NCBI RefSeq assembly: GCF_900172295.1
Contig: NZ_FWFL01000009.1
Span: 1 to 64,000 of the forward strand
DNA length: 64,000 nucleotides
Direction of reading: 5' to 3'
Source of the DNA: Roseovarius litorisediminis
Lineage (GTDB): Bacteria > Pseudomonadota > Alphaproteobacteria > Rhodobacterales > Rhodobacteraceae
In this document: piece after piece, positions 18,009-28,600 of the stretch
How positions within the stretch are numbered: position 1 is the stretch's first letter
Layout: every line of letters begins with the position of its first letter
Translations under genes and position numbers: made by a program
Notes under the pieces: model-generated
Told to the model about the DNA's origin: nothing
Database searches by the model: none
What the model saw: only the letters and a program-made list of their open reading frames with translations

Positions 18009-20150
18009 CTAATTTTCGGTTTGCGTAGCACTACCTACCCGGGACGGATCGCGATAGCGTTCGGCTGCGGCAACGTCGTTTTCGGCGGCAAGCGCGGAAA
18101 TTACTCCGTGCAGATGCTCGGCGTCTCGCAGTTCAACGTCAATATGCAGTCGGTAGAAATCTGGTTTACGCGTTACAAATGTCAGGTCCGAGATATTGGC
18201 CTTCTGTTCGCCAATCAAGGTGCAAATTCGTCCCAGCACGCCCGCATCGTTGCCAATCGTCACTTCCAGGGTCACGTCGTAGGCAGCCGGATGGGTGCCG
18301 GTGTGCCAATGCAGATCCAGCCAGCGCTGTGGCTGGTCGTCGTAAGCCGACAATGATTCACAGTCGATAGCATGCACAACCACACCACGCCCACGATAGG
18401 TGATACCGACAATCCGCTCGCCCGGCAGCGGCTGACAACAGCGCGCCCGTTCGAAACTTTGCTCGGCCGACAGGCCGATAACCGCCCGGTCGCGGCCAAT
18501 TTCATCGCCTGCCTCGGGCACCAGATCGGGATAGACCGCATTCAGTACCTGTTGCGCCGTCAGTTCGGCACTTCCCAGTCGGGCACGCACCTCGTCGGCA
18601 TCTTTGACACGCAGTGTGCGGGCGGCAGAATCAAGTGCCTTGTCGGTGGCCTTTTTACCCACATGCTCAAAAGCCGAGCGCGCCAGTTCACGACCCAACT
18701 TGATATAGCGGTCCCGGTCCAGTTCGCGCAGGGCACGCCGAATTGCAGCCCGCGCCTTGCCAGTGGTGGCAATGTCCAGCCATGTGGCCTGCGGTGTCTG
18801 ACCTTCAGCAGTAATCACATCCACGGACTGGCCGTTCTTGATCCGGGTCCAAAGAGGGACCCGCATACCGTCAATCTTGGCCCCGACACAGGCATGGCCG
18901 ATGCGGGTGTGAATGGCATAGGCAAAGTCAATCGGCGTGGCTCCGCGTGGCAGCTTGACCACTTCACCCTTTGGGGTAAAGCAGAACACCTTGTCGGCGT
19001 ACATTTCCAGCTTTACCGCTTCAAGAAACTCGGCATGATCCTCTTCGGAATCAAATTGCTCGGTCAGCGATGAAATCCACTTGGCCGGGTCGACGGCAAA
19101 GGGGTTCTTGGTCCTCACACCATCACGATAAGACCAGTGCGCGGCGACGCCGGTTTCAGCCACGTCATGCATCTGGCGGGTTCTGATCTGCACTTCGACC
19201 CGCTTACCGTCGCGCCCCGACACGGTGGTGTGAATGCTGCGATACCCGTTGGACTTCGGCTGGCTGATGTAATCCTTGAACCGTCCCGGCACCGCGCGCC
19301 AACGCTGGTGGATCGCCCCCAGCACGGCATAACAGTCATATTCGGTTTCGGCGATAACACGGAAACCGTAGATGTCGGAAAGGCGGGAAAATCCCATTTC
19401 CTTTTCCTGCATCTTGCGCCAGACCGAATAGGGTTTCTTGGCACGGCCCAGTACCTCGGCCGTAATTCCGGCTTTGTCCAGCTCAAGACGCATGTCGGCG
19501 GTGATCCGTTCGATCACATCCCCGGTTTCCTTTTGCAGGGTGATGAACCGCCGGATGATGCTGGCCCGGGCATCGGGGTTCAGCACCTTGAACGCCAGAT
19601 CCTCCAGCTCTTCGCGCATCCACTGCATCCCCATGCGACCTGCCAGTGGCGCAAAGATATCCATCGTCTCGCGGGCTTTTTTGACCTGCTTTTCCGGGCG
19701 CATCGCCTTGATCGTACGCATGTTGTGCAACCGGTCGGCCAGCTTGACCAGAATAACCCGCATGTCCTTGGACATCGCCATGAACAACTTGCGAAAGTTT
19801 TCGGCCTGCTGGGTTTCGGTGCTGGAAAGCTGAAGATTGGTCAGCTTGGTCACCCCATCGACCAGATCCGCCACCTCGGTGCCGAATTTTTCAGACACCG
19901 TCTGGTACGAGGCGCGGGTGTCCTCGATCGTGTCGTGCAACAGGGCTGTGATGATCGTGGCATCGTCCAGCCGCTGCTCGGTCAGAATGGCGGCGACGGC
20001 CACCGGGTGACTGAAATAGGGTTCGCCCGAGTGGCGAAATTGCCCCTCATGCATCGCGCAGCCGTAATCATAGGCCGCACGGATCAGCGTTTCATCTGTC
20101 TTGGGGTTGTAGGGGCGGATCAGCTCGATCAGGTCTTCAACGGCGATCAT
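18009..20150 (-). CDS. rsh: Bifunctional (p)ppGpp synthetase/hydrolase (Rsh)
   Basis: Makes and degrades the alarmone (p)ppGpp. Domains in order: HD hydrolase (about 25-190; His72-Asp73 in LLHDTIEDT), synthetase (230-350; RFKD at 290-293 and GYRSIHT at 302-308), TGS (about 395-455) and C-terminal ACT (about 640-710). The RxKD motif is that of bifunctional SpoT/Rel enzymes rather than monofunctional RelA. Alphaproteobacteria normally have a single such gene, as expected here. It lies just downstream of rpoZ; omega is a ppGpp-binding site on RNA polymerase in E. coli. Confidence 0.95.
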   Translation of the reverse strand: MIAVEDLIELIRPYNPKTDETLIRAAYDYGCAMHEGQFRHSGEPYFSHPVAVAAILTEQRLDDATIITALLHDTIEDTRASYQTVSEKFGTEVADLVDGVTKLTNLQLSSTETQQAENFRKLFMAMSKDMRVILVKLADRLHNMRTIKAMRPEKQVKKARETMDIFAPLAGRMGMQWMREELEDLAFKVLNPDARASIIRRFITLQKETGDVIERITADMRLELDKAGITAEVLGRAKKPYSVWRKMQEKEMGFSRLSDIYGFRVIAETEYDCYAVLGAIHQRWRAVPGRFKDYISQPKSNGYRSIHTTVSGRDGKRVEVQIRTRQMHDVAETGVAAHWSYRDGVRTKNPFAVDPAKWISSLTEQFDSEEDHAEFLEAVKLEMYADKVFCFTPKGEVVKLPRGATPIDFAYAIHTRIGHACVGAKIDGMRVPLWTRIKNGQSVDVITAEGQTPQATWLDIATTGKARAAIRRALRELDRDRYIKLGRELARSAFEHVGKKATDKALDSAARTLRVKDADEVRARLGSAELTAQQVLNAVYPDLVPEAGDEIGRDRAVIGLSAEQSFERARCCQPLPGERIVGITYRGRGVVVHAIDCESLSAYDDQPQRWLDLHWHTGTHPAAYDVTLEVTIGNDAGVLGRICTLIGEQKANISDLTFVTRKPDFYRLHIDVELRDAEHLHGVISALAAENDVAAAERYRDPSRVGSATQTEN

Positions 20151-20183
20151 CCGGTCCGCATCCTTGGGCGTATGGGGTCAGGT

Positions 20184-20537
20184 TCAGCCCTGACCCTGCG
20201 CTTCCATCAGGGCCCGAAGCAGCTTTTCTTCGGACATGTCATCGTCTGCGGGCTTGTCGGCTTCGCCGCCCATCAACAGAGCCATCGAATCCTCTTCGGG
20301 CTCGTCCACCTCGATCTGGGTCTGGTTCGATTCGATCAGACGCTCGCGCAGATCATCGGCTGATTGGGTTTCCTCGGCGATTTCGCGCAGGGCCACAACG
20401 GGGTTCTTGTCGTTGTCACGATCCACGGACAAAGGCGCGCCAGCTGCGATTTCACGCGCACGATGGGCGGCAAGCATCACCAGATCAAACCTGTTAGGGA
20501 CCTTGTCAACGCAATCTTCTGTGGTAACGCGGGCCAT
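20184..20537 (-). CDS. rpoZ: RNA polymerase omega subunit
   Basis: Small RNA polymerase subunit that helps assembly of beta'. The conserved start [28 protein letters not shown] is intact. At 117 residues it is longer than E. coli omega because of an acidic C-terminal tail, which is common in Rhodobacteraceae. It lies 33 bp upstream of rsh. Confidence 0.95.
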   Translation of the reverse strand: MARVTTEDCVDKVPNRFDLVMLAAHRAREIAAGAPLSVDRDNDKNPVVALREIAEETQSADDLRERLIESNQTQIEVDEPEEDSMALLMGGEADKPADDDMSEEKLLRALMEAQGQG

Positions 20538-20610
20538 GAGACCTCCGATAAAGGCTGAATTTCAGAAGTCGTGTACTTAAAACCTTGGCCATGGATTTAC
20601 AAGCACAGAA

Positions 20611-21177
20611 TCACAGCGCCACAACGCTGCGGATTTCGCTTGCAGGCAGGGCTGACAACATCTGCGAAACCGTTTGTCCCAGTATGGGATGCACCCAATC
20701 CGGCGCCACATCCGCCATCGGTACCAGAACAAAGGCACGGTCCTGCAATCGCGGATGCGGCAACACCAGTTGATCGGGCGCCTGAAGGGTCTGCTGCTCC
20801 GGCGGCAAATCCCGCCAGCGGGCGTAGGTTTCGGCGTCCGGCAACACCTGCCCGTCCGCCGCTATCAGATCCAGATCAAGGGTCCTGCGCCCCCAGCGTT
20901 CAAACCTTTCGCGGCCAAACTGCACCTCAACCTGGTGCAGTACCGACAAAAGCGCCTGCGCGTCTCTGTCAAAATGGATACAAGCGGCCGCATTCACATA
21001 GTCCGGCCCGGCACCCGGGGGGAAACAGGGGGTCTGGTAAAACCGGCTGACAGACAGGATTTCGGCGCCGCATTTTTCAAGTTCAGCCAGCGCCGCACGA
21101 ATGGTATCCGCCGGCGGACCCGCCGACGACGGTAGGTTTCCACCCATGGCAATCAAGAAATGGTGAGCTAATTTCAT
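20611..21177 (-). CDS. folK: 2-amino-4-hydroxy-6-hydroxymethyldihydropteridine pyrophosphokinase
   Basis: Transfers pyrophosphate from ATP to the pterin in folate synthesis. The hallmarks are LIAMGGNLPS at the start, VSRFYQTPCFPPGAGPDYVNAA, RRTLDLDLIAADG and LPHPRLQDRAFVLVPM. Two other in-frame ATGs lie at 21183 and 21192; 21177 is chosen because GGATAGGA precedes it, but this is not certain. No other folate gene is adjacent. Length 188 residues. Confidence 0.93.
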   Translation of the reverse strand: MKLAHHFLIAMGGNLPSSAGPPADTIRAALAELEKCGAEILSVSRFYQTPCFPPGAGPDYVNAAACIHFDRDAQALLSVLHQVEVQFGRERFERWGRRTLDLDLIAADGQVLPDAETYARWRDLPPEQQTLQAPDQLVLPHPRLQDRAFVLVPMADVAPDWVHPILGQTVSQMLSALPASEIRSVVAL

Positions 21178-21321
21178 TTGCATCCTATCCATAAGGTGGG
21201 TGTACTACCTCTTGCTTTCATCAGCAAAATACCTAATTTTAGTTCGCATGTCTTTCCGCTTCCCTACCACTCACCTAAGAACACAGCGGATAGATAAAGT
21301 GAATTCGGAAGGACATTTAAA

Positions 21322-21894
21322 ATGTTTTACAAAGACGAACGGCTTGCGCTGTTCATCGATGGATCAAACCTTTACGCTGCGGCAAAATCGCTAGGTTTCG
21401 ACATCGACTACAAGCTTTTGCGGACGGAATTTATGCGTCGCGGCAAGCTTTTGAGGGCCTTCTACTACACGGCGCTGTTAGAGAATGACGAATATTCTCC
21501 GATTCGCCCGCTGGTCGACTGGCTGAACTACAACGGCTTTACCATGGTGACCAAACCGGCCAAGGAATATACCGACAGCCAGGGTCGCCGTAAGGTCAAG
21601 GGCAACATGGATATCGAACTGGCCGTGGACGCCATGGAACTGGCGCCGCGCGTTGATCACATCGTGCTTTTCTCGGGCGATGGTGACTTCCGGCCGCTGG
21701 TCGAAAGCCTTCAGCGCCAGGGTGTACGCGTTTCAGTTGTCTCGACAATCCGCAGCCAACCGCCGATGATCTCGGACGACCTGCGCCGTCAGGCCGACAA
21801 CTTCATCGAACTGGAAGGTCTCAAGGATGTTATCGGCCGCCCGCCCCGCGAGATGCCGGTTGACCGCGAGGAAGCCTACGCAAAACAAGACTGA
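21322..21894 (+). CDS. NYN domain protein (LabA/DUF88 family)
   Basis: A 190-residue PIN-like nuclease fold. The acidic catalytic set is visible in LFIDGSNLY (Asp), GNMDIELAVDAME (Asp) and LFSGDGDFRPL (Asp). These proteins are predicted RNases; the cyanobacterial LabA members act in circadian output. GAAGGA precedes the ATG at 21322. A strong terminator follows at once, so it is a single-gene unit. Its target RNA is unknown. Confidence 0.88.
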   Translation: MFYKDERLALFIDGSNLYAAAKSLGFDIDYKLLRTEFMRRGKLLRAFYYTALLENDEYSPIRPLVDWLNYNGFTMVTKPAKEYTDSQGRRKVKGNMDIELAVDAMELAPRVDHIVLFSGDGDFRPLVESLQRQGVRVSVVSTIRSQPPMISDDLRRQADNFIELEGLKDVIGRPPREMPVDREEAYAKQD

Positions 21895-21901
21895 CCAAGA
21901 C

Positions 21902-21932
21902 AAACCGGGGCCGCGCGCCCCGGTTTTCTTTT
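21902..21932 (+). terminator. Rho-independent terminator after the NYN gene
   Basis: Ten-pair stem AAACCGGGGC / GCCCCGGTTT with a five-base loop, followed by TCTTTT. It lies eight bases after the stop codon. The A-run on the left may also serve the convergent oxidase gene. Confidence 0.9.
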
Positions 21933-21978
21933 CAGGGCGGGAGAAAAGCAAGCGTTTCAGGTTTATTTTGACCGACGC

Positions 21979-23118
21979 TTAGCTTGCGCGCCCCAAAAGT
22001 TCCTCAATGACGTTTTCAGCCACCGCAAACGCATGCGTCATGCCCTGACCGTTTGTCATCGTGACCGCCGTAACCCCTTCCCCGGGTGTCAGCACCAGCA
22101 CCTCGACCCCCGGCAAATGCGCGTAGTGCCCCAGCCAGTGATCGGCAATTTTGGGCTTGGGCAAGGCAATCAAGCCAGCCAGATCGTCCAGAATAAGCTG
22201 ATCTATCTCGTCTGCTCCGGTCAGCTCCGGCGCAGAGCCGTAGTGGTGTGAATCGCCTATGGTGATGCTGCCATCGTCTTCCTGACAGGCAATCACGTGA
22301 ATGCCTTGGGCAAGATGCCGGGCCTGGTTTTTCGTCTGATAGTCCTGCAGAGCGCCAAGACTGGGGCAGCCGTCAAATACGCTGTAGCGGGTCATGCTGA
22401 GGCCACCCAAAACAAAAGGAACCAAGCGATAACCATGCGGCTGGGGATGCGTGCGCATCATCTGCAGCCGGCACCGTGTCACGCCCGTTGACCGGAATGC
22501 ATCGGGGAAAAGCGTTGCAAACTCATCACCTGCACTCAAAATGATATGCCCCGCCCCGACGCGCCCGGAGGCAGTTTCAATCACACCTTTCGAAACCGCG
22601 TTCACCTGTGCAGAATAATGAAACGTCACGCCGTGGTCGCGCCGCAGCCAGTCCGCCATTTTCACCATTGCCTGCCGCTGATCCACCTTCCAGGCATCCG
22701 GGCTCCATAATCCACCCAGAAGGTGATCGGTGGGTGACCCGCCCAAATACTGGTTCAGCTTGTCTTTTGCCACCGTCTCGAATGTATGACCTACTGATTT
22801 CGCAACGGCAGCACATTCCGAAAGCACACTCATTTCCTCGGGTACGCGCGCCAGAAACAGACAGCCAGCCTGCCGCATTGCAATCCCCGCTCCGGCGGCC
22901 ACCTCTTGCCAGCAGGCCAGCGCCCGGCGGGCATCCCTCAACTGCGGGCCGGGCCGCTGCGCCACAACAGCCAGCATGCCGAAATTGCGCACGGACGCCC
23001 CGCACGCCTGGGGGTTGCGGTCAAAGACCACCACCGACAGACCGGCCCGTGCCGCATGCCAGGCATGGGCCAGCCCCATTATGCCGGCTCCGACTATGGC
23101 TAGATCATACTGTTTCAT
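21979..23118 (-). CDS. TIGR03364-type FAD-dependent oxidoreductase
   Basis: A 379-residue flavoprotein of the DAO (D-amino acid/glycine oxidase-like) fold. The dinucleotide motif is [19 protein letters not shown], and the FAD-binding C-terminus [18 protein letters not shown] is present. The segment [12 protein letters not shown] after the first strand is typical of TIGR03364, a subfamily found with phosphonate-catabolism genes. A 2-aminophosphonate or related amine is therefore a plausible substrate, but no phosphonate gene is adjacent. Start at ATG 23118; the longer open frame is noncoding. Confidence 0.8.
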   Translation of the reverse strand: MKQYDLAIVGAGIMGLAHAWHAARAGLSVVVFDRNPQACGASVRNFGMLAVVAQRPGPQLRDARRALACWQEVAAGAGIAMRQAGCLFLARVPEEMSVLSECAAVAKSVGHTFETVAKDKLNQYLGGSPTDHLLGGLWSPDAWKVDQRQAMVKMADWLRRDHGVTFHYSAQVNAVSKGVIETASGRVGAGHIILSAGDEFATLFPDAFRSTGVTRCRLQMMRTHPQPHGYRLVPFVLGGLSMTRYSVFDGCPSLGALQDYQTKNQARHLAQGIHVIACQEDDGSITIGDSHHYGSAPELTGADEIDQLILDDLAGLIALPKPKIADHWLGHYAHLPGVEVLVLTPGEGVTAVTMTNGQGMTHAFAVAENVIEELLGRAS

Positions 23119-23307
23119 CGTCCCACACCATCCGATTTGGTTCTCGGACGTTGGGCCGGAGCGCGAGGTCAAGTCAATCGCGTTTTCAAGCCCTGCAGTG
23201 CAGCCTCGCACCTGTGCCGATCCTCACTAAATCCGCTTCGCTACCGACCAAACCCTCTGGACCTCGCGCGCCGCACCCCTTACCTCTGCCCCGACAGGAG
23301 ACGCGCC

Positions 23308-24258
23308 ATGACCAAACCACAGCTGACCTTATATCTGGCCGCGCCGCGTGGCTTTTGCGCCGGGGTCGACCGGGCCATCAAGATCGTTGAAATGGCGCTT
23401 GCGAAATGGGGCGCGCCCGTCTTTGTGCGCCACGAGATCGTGCACAACAAATACGTGGTCGACGATCTGCGCGCCAAAGGGGCGGTATTCGTGGAAGAAC
23501 TGGAAGAATGCCCCGATGATCGCCCGGTGATATTTTCCGCCCATGGCGTACCGAAATCCGTCCCGGCCGAGGCGGCGAAACGCGACATGCTTTATGTCGA
23601 CGCCACCTGCCCGCTGGTTTCAAAAGTGCATATCGAGGCCGAACGTCACCACGCCTCCGGCCTGCAGATCATCATGATCGGCCATGCCGGCCACCCCGAA
23701 ACCGTCGGCACCATGGGCCAGTTGCCCGAAGGCGAGGTTTTGCTGGTCGAAACCCCGGCAGATGTGGCCGCACTCAACGTGCGCGACCCTGCCGGGCTGG
23801 CCTTTGTCACCCAGACCACCTTGTCGGTGGATGATACCATCGACATCGTCGCGGCGCTGCAAAAGCGCTTTCCGGCCATCAAGGGCCCGCACAAAGAAGA
23901 TATCTGCTACGCCACCACCAACCGGCAAGAGGCGGTCAAGGCGATGGCGCACAAGGCCGATGCGATGCTGGTGGTGGGCGCGCCCAACTCATCCAATTCC
24001 CGCCGCCTGGTCGAGGTCGGAACCCGCGCCGGATGCAGTTATTCGCAACTGGTCCAGCGCGCCACCGATATCGACTGGCGTGCACTGGAGGGTATCCGCA
24101 GCATCGGCATCACCGCCGGGGCCTCGGCCCCCGAGGTGCTGGTGGACGAAGTCATCGCCGCCCTGCAGGCACGCTATGACGTGACCATGGTAGAGATCGA
24201 GACTGCCAAGGAAAACGTCGAATTCAAAGTCCCCCGCGTCCTGAGGGAAACCGCATGA
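23308..24258 (+). CDS. ispH: 4-hydroxy-3-methylbut-2-enyl diphosphate reductase
   Basis: Last enzyme of the MEP isoprenoid pathway, an iron-sulfur protein that makes IPP and DMAPP. The three Cys ligands are in [18 protein letters not shown] and [13 protein letters not shown] (GC about 30 residues before the end of the second domain). AGGAG precedes ATG 23308; the open frame back to 23137 is not protein-like. It overlaps the methyltransferase gene by four bases. 316 residues is normal. Confidence 0.97.
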   Translation: MTKPQLTLYLAAPRGFCAGVDRAIKIVEMALAKWGAPVFVRHEIVHNKYVVDDLRAKGAVFVEELEECPDDRPVIFSAHGVPKSVPAEAAKRDMLYVDATCPLVSKVHIEAERHHASGLQIIMIGHAGHPETVGTMGQLPEGEVLLVETPADVAALNVRDPAGLAFVTQTTLSVDDTIDIVAALQKRFPAIKGPHKEDICYATTNRQEAVKAMAHKADAMLVVGAPNSSNSRRLVEVGTRAGCSYSQLVQRATDIDWRALEGIRSIGITAGASAPEVLVDEVIAALQARYDVTMVEIETAKENVEFKVPRVLRETA

Positions 24259-24848
24259 GCTCCGATCCTCAAACCCTGAAAGTCTACGGCGAAAAAGTCG
24301 CCGACTATGTGAAAGTTACCGAAGGTGCGGCCAAAGACCCGCTGTTGACTGCCTTCATCGGCGGACTGGCCAGGGGGACCCGCGTTCTGGATCTGGGCTG
24401 TGGGCCCGGCTTTGCCGCTGCCGAAATGGCGCGCGCCGGTCTGCAGGTCGAAGCAACCGATGCGACGCCTGAAATGGTGGCGCTGGCGGCCGCCCATGAC
24501 GGGGTGAATGCCAGCCTTGCCACATTTGACGAAATCTCGGGGGAAAACCTGTATGACGGCATCTGGGCCAACTTCTGCCTTCTGCACGCCCCGCGCGCCG
24601 ACATGCCGCGTCATCTGGCAGCCTTGCGAAAGGCGCTCAAACCCGGTGGGCTGTTCCACATCGGCCTGAAAACCGGAACCGGTGAACATCGCGACAAACT
24701 GGGGCGGCTCTATACCTACTACACCGAGACCGAGCTTACCGGCCTTCTGACCGCAGCGGGATTCACGCCCTTTTCATCGACCACTGGATGCGACAAGGGG
24801 CTGGACGGCAAAATGTCCGACTGGGCCGCGATAGCCGCCCATGGCTGA
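24255..24848 (+). CDS. Class I SAM-dependent methyltransferase
   Basis: A 197-residue Rossmann methyltransferase. Motif I is [16 protein letters not shown], with [10 protein letters not shown] after it and [15 protein letters not shown] at motif IV. Its substrate is unknown. It overlaps ispH by four bases and rnhA by eight, so it is part of an ispH-methyltransferase-rnhA-TRIC run. Confidence 0.88.
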   Translation: MSSDPQTLKVYGEKVADYVKVTEGAAKDPLLTAFIGGLARGTRVLDLGCGPGFAAAEMARAGLQVEATDATPEMVALAAAHDGVNASLATFDEISGENLYDGIWANFCLLHAPRADMPRHLAALRKALKPGGLFHIGLKTGTGEHRDKLGRLYTYYTETELTGLLTAAGFTPFSSTTGCDKGLDGKMSDWAAIAAHG

Positions 24849-25308
24849 GCTTTTCGCCTATACCGACGGGGCCTGTTCGGGCAACCCCGGCCCCGGAGGC
24901 TGGGGCGTTCTGATGCGTGCCACGGACAGTGGCGTGGTCGTCAAGGAACGCGAACTTAGCGGCGGAGAGGCCCTGACCACCAACAACCGGATGGAATTGC
25001 TGGCTGCCATCCACGCACTGGAAGCGCTGTCGCGTCCCAGCCAGATCACCATCGTGACCGACAGCGCCTACGTGAAAAACGGCGTCACCGGCTGGATTCA
25101 TGGCTGGAAGCGCAACGGCTGGAAAACCTCGAACAGGAAACCCGTCAAGAACGTCGAACTGTGGCAACGCCTGGAAGAGGCAGCAGCGCGTCATGATGTG
25201 ACCTGGGAATGGGTCAAAGGCCACGCCGGACATCCTGAAAACGAACGCGCCGATGAACTGGCCCGCGCGGGCATGGCACCCTACAAACCTGACGGGGCAG
25301 TCAAATGA
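24841..25308 (+). CDS. rnhA: Ribonuclease HI
   Basis: Cleaves RNA in RNA-DNA hybrids. All four catalytic acids are in sight: [16 protein letters not shown] (Asp), [14 protein letters not shown] (Glu), [11 protein letters not shown] (Asp) and [11 protein letters not shown] (Asp). Length 155 residues matches E. coli. Confidence 0.97.
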   Translation: MAELFAYTDGACSGNPGPGGWGVLMRATDSGVVVKERELSGGEALTTNNRMELLAAIHALEALSRPSQITIVTDSAYVKNGVTGWIHGWKRNGWKTSNRKPVKNVELWQRLEEAAARHDVTWEWVKGHAGHPENERADELARAGMAPYKPDGAVK

Positions 25309-25928
25309 CGGCGCTGGTTCTGCTGGATTACGCCTCGGTGCTTATTTTTGCCCTGACCGGCGCATTGGTCGCCTCGCGCGCGCAGCTTGACATGGTGGGC
25401 TTTGCCTTTGTCGCCTGTCTTACGGCCGTGGGCGGCGGCACTGTGCGCGACGTTCTGCTGGATCGCAACCCGGTCTTCTGGGTCGGCAATCCAAATTATA
25501 TTCTGATCGCAGTGGTCGCGGCGCTTGTGGTTTTTTTCTCTGCCCACCTTGTCGAAAGCCGCTATCGCTGGCTGCTTTGGCTGGACAGCTTTGCCTTGGC
25601 CGTTGCCGTGCCTGCCGGTGTGGGCGTGGCCATCCAGATGCTGCAACCGGGGCTGATCATCGTGCTGATGGGCGTGGTGACCGGCTGCATGGGCGGTCTG
25701 TTGCGCGATGTGGTCTGCAACGAGGTGCCGCTGGTGCTGAAACAGGGTGAGCTTTACGTCAGCGCCGCCCTCGGCGGGGCGCTGGTGGCGGTGGGCCTTC
25801 TGCAAGTCACCCATCTGGTGATGCCGGTCCTGCTGGCCTGCGCCCTGACCACATGGGCGCTTCGGGCCGGATCCATCCTGTTCGGCTGGCGCCTGCCCGT
25901 CTACCACAGCCGCCCCCCGCGGCAGTGA
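25305..25928 (+). CDS. TRIC-type cation channel family protein (YadS/UPF0126)
   Basis: A 207-residue membrane protein with seven helices in two repeats. The paired glycine-rich motifs [17 protein letters not shown] and [16 protein letters not shown] are the trademark of the TRIC family (trimeric intracellular cation channels and bacterial homologues). It overlaps rnhA by four bases. Confidence 0.9.
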   Translation: MTALVLLDYASVLIFALTGALVASRAQLDMVGFAFVACLTAVGGGTVRDVLLDRNPVFWVGNPNYILIAVVAALVVFFSAHLVESRYRWLLWLDSFALAVAVPAGVGVAIQMLQPGLIIVLMGVVTGCMGGLLRDVVCNEVPLVLKQGELYVSAALGGALVAVGLLQVTHLVMPVLLACALTTWALRAGSILFGWRLPVYHSRPPRQ

Positions 25929-26119
25929 CGGTCAGCTCAGCGGACTTAGCGAGCCTTCGCTGCGGTTGCTCCAATGACCCCTTTGGACAAGCACTAATCT
26001 GCTCCGGTACTTGACAAACCTGAGGTCTTGATCGCAGACAGGCGCGCGCTTTAAAGCAAGCCGAGCTGTGACATTTTCAGCAAATGGCTGTTGTTGGCGG
26101 TTTTGTATCTCACTTGGCG

Positions 26120-27076
26120 TTATGCGCCCGACTCTCCTGTGGGCCATTGCCGGGGCGTAGTTTGCTGCTCTGTCATCTCGGATCTGCGGCTGGCGGCTGA
26201 CGAACGCTGGGCATAAAGTGTGAGGAAGACGCCGAGACCAACCAGAGCGCAGGCGAAAATTTTCCAACCATCAACCGTCTCCCCCAGAAAAGCTGCGCCC
26301 ATAATCAGCGTGACGATTGGAATAAGCGCTGTCAAAGCCGCCCCAGCCGAGGCTCCTAAGTATTCTGTTGACTTTGTGAATGCAAATACCGCCAAAGCAC
26401 CAGTGAGCGCACCTTGGTAAATCGCTTGGGCTGCAATGTCGCGCACCGGAGCCTGCAATATTTGCCCCCCAAAAAACACAAGATAGACCGGCAGAAACGA
26501 CAGAGCTGATCCGACGGCAACGATCGCGGTTGCATGAAGGGCGGGGAGATTGGTTTTCCGCACGATGATGACATAGCTCGCCCACATCCCACCCGTTATT
26601 GCGAAAATGAGGTGCCCGAAGGAGGCCTGCCTCAAAGTCAGCAGGTCCGTGAACAGCGCGGTCCCGGCCAGCACCGCCAGTATCCCTGCGATTTTGGCCA
26701 CCCTCATGTTTTCGCCCAGAAAGATCCACCCAAGAATGCCAACGAACACAGCCATGAGACCTGGATTGATCGCCCCGGCGTCAGAGGCAGGCGCAAACTG
26801 AAACCCGAAGGACAGCACCATTATGTAGGGCGCGCCATTGCACGTCACGAGAGCCAGAACACCCAAGACGCCCAGCTTGTCCATCGCCCACCCGCGTCGC
26901 CAGATGACACCGACCAACAACAAGGCCGCGATGCCAAAACGCAGTGCCGCAAGATCGAACGGCGTGAGGGATGTCTGAACGCCAAGCCGCAACATGACGA
27001 GAGATCCGGACAATACCGCGACGGCGATGCCGCCCCAAAACAGGCCTGACAATAGGGTCTTCGTTGATGCATCCAA
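26120..27076 (-). CDS. EamA/DMT family transporter
   Basis: A 318-residue transporter with ten helices in two EamA repeats and a hydrophilic C-terminal tail (AASRRSEMTEQQ). The start is TTG at 27076, with GAGGAG seven bases upstream; no ATG fits. It is divergent from a LysR gene 70 bp away, the usual set-up of a substrate-induced exporter. The substrate is unknown; amino acids or their analogues are common for this family. Confidence 0.85.
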   Translation of the reverse strand: MDASTKTLLSGLFWGGIAVAVLSGSLVMLRLGVQTSLTPFDLAALRFGIAALLLVGVIWRRGWAMDKLGVLGVLALVTCNGAPYIMVLSFGFQFAPASDAGAINPGLMAVFVGILGWIFLGENMRVAKIAGILAVLAGTALFTDLLTLRQASFGHLIFAITGGMWASYVIIVRKTNLPALHATAIVAVGSALSFLPVYLVFFGGQILQAPVRDIAAQAIYQGALTGALAVFAFTKSTEYLGASAGAALTALIPIVTLIMGAAFLGETVDGWKIFACALVGLGVFLTLYAQRSSAASRRSEMTEQQTTPRQWPTGESGA

Positions 27077-27146
27077 GTCTGTTCTCCTCAGTTGAGGGGA
27101 AGTTAGCCCTGTTCATCACATTAGAAAAACGATACATTCTGGACTT

Positions 27147-28049
27147 ATGAATGAGATATCCTCACCGTTATTTTCTAATGATGCTGAGCCAATGCGGACG
27201 ATTAGCCTCGACATGGCGCGCACATTTGCGGCGATTTGTGACACAGGGAGTTTTCGATTGGCCGCAAACCGCGTCAATCGCTCCCCTTCGGCTGTCAGCT
27301 TACAAGTTGCAAAGCTCGAAGAGCTCCTGAACTGTGAGCTGCTGCACAGAGATGCCCGGAAGGTCACGTTGACTCAAGCAGGTGAACAGTTTTTGGGATA
27401 TGCCCGTCGCCTGCTGAGCCTGAACGATGAGACGCTGTCAAAATTTCGCGGGTCGACACTTTCGGGACATCTGCGGCTTGCTGCACCGCATGATTTGGGA
27501 ATATCGACGGTTCCCGCGCTTTTGAAACGCTTTGCCGTGACGCACCCGAACATATGCGTCGAAGTCAGACTGGATGCATGTGATGCGGCTCAGGACCTTT
27601 TTGGGTCTGGAAATGCACAGGTAGTCTTTTTCAGTGAGCAGAATTCTAGGATACGCGCTGCGCGCAAACTCTATACGGAAGAGCTTTGTTGGTTGCAAGC
27701 GACAGATGGTGCGGCCGTGCAGAATACGCCTCTGCCAATTGCTGTTTCGGAAAAGGGGTGTTCGTGGCGGGATGCAGCACTTGCCGCGTTGGATCAGGCA
27801 GCAATCCCTTATCGAGTGGCTTATTCGAGCGACACATCCGCAGGGCAGCTGGCGGCGGTGCGGGCTGATCTTGCAATTGCAGCGTTGCCAAAAGCAATTG
27901 CAAAGAACGATGTTTCACTTGTTTCGTCGGAACTTGGTTTGCCAAGCATCGGTAATGTGACGACCTTTATGGCACACGACGATAGCAAGAACGCAGTTGC
28001 CTTTGCCGCGCATGTTGAAGCGCATCTGGCAGAATCTCCGTATCGTTGA
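27147..28049 (+). CDS. LysR family transcriptional regulator
   Basis: A 300-residue activator or repressor. The winged helix-turn-helix spans about residues 18-75 (MARTFAAICDTGSFRLAANRVNRSPSAVSLQVAKLEE), followed by the periplasmic-binding-like effector domain. The start may be ATG 27147 or 27192; 27147 is kept because it is farther from the DNA-binding domain, but both leave it intact. It probably controls the divergent EamA exporter. The region seems richer in A/T than its surroundings. Confidence 0.88.
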   Translation: MNEISSPLFSNDAEPMRTISLDMARTFAAICDTGSFRLAANRVNRSPSAVSLQVAKLEELLNCELLHRDARKVTLTQAGEQFLGYARRLLSLNDETLSKFRGSTLSGHLRLAAPHDLGISTVPALLKRFAVTHPNICVEVRLDACDAAQDLFGSGNAQVVFFSEQNSRIRAARKLYTEELCWLQATDGAAVQNTPLPIAVSEKGCSWRDAALAALDQAAIPYRVAYSSDTSAGQLAAVRADLAIAALPKAIAKNDVSLVSSELGLPSIGNVTTFMAHDDSKNAVAFAAHVEAHLAESPYR

Positions 28050-28350
28050 TCAGATTCAAAAAACCAAGCGCACCTTGGCTTCCCGCTATCCACTGCCCAT
28101 CAAGCACCGAGAAACAGGATCGAAAAACCGGTTCAAACTGCCCGCTCTGGTGCTCGAAGCACATTGTAACGCGACGGAGTGAAGAAGCGTCCGAAGTAAG
28201 GGCGATACTGCTGCGGATCGCTGAGGCGGCCTGTAAGACACGTCAGGTCAGACACCGCCAAACCTGCCATTCGTGCGCTGCGCAGCATTGGTTAAAACGG
28301 GCTCAGATCAGACATACCCTTTCATCTCCAGCCTGCCGAAAGGCGCGTTT
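28050..28350. other. 300-bp intergenic stretch without a recognised gene
   Basis: Lies between the LysR gene and a small membrane protein gene on the other strand. Open frames here (for example one starting at 28046) look like out-of-frame chance. No terminator, tRNA or repeat was recognised. Confidence 0.5.
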
Positions 28351-28587
28351 TTACTTCCTGAAAAACGTCTTCCAGATCCAGATCAGCAACAGCGATCCCA
28401 GCACCGCGCCTATCAGCCCGCCCAGAAGCCCGGAAACTGTCAGGATAACCCGGATAATGAACCCGCCAATCAGTGCGCCGCAGATACCTATCACGACCGT
28501 GGTGATGATATCGGTTTCCAGTTTCATCATCCGGGTTGCCAGAAACCCGGCTGCCGCACCGATGATGATCAGGTAGATGATGGTCAT
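28351..28587 (-). CDS. GlsB/YeaQ/YmgE family membrane protein
   Basis: A 78-residue protein with three hydrophobic helices and the glycine-rich pattern GAAAGFLATRMMK and GICGALIGGFIIR. These transglycosylase-associated proteins are stress induced in many bacteria; their role is unclear. Thirteen bases after another small membrane protein gene. Confidence 0.82.
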   Translation of the reverse strand: MTIIYLIIIGAAAGFLATRMMKLETDIITTVVIGICGALIGGFIIRVILTVSGLLGGLIGAVLGSLLLIWIWKTFFRK

Positions 28588-28600
28588 GGCACGTTCTCCT

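Noticed and set aside
19137..20363. Plus-strand open frame of 408 codons
   Set aside because: Antisense of rsh, with no motif of its own.
28046..28576. Plus-strand open frame of 176 codons
   Set aside because: Its second half is antisense of the GlsB-like gene; the first half lacks any motif.
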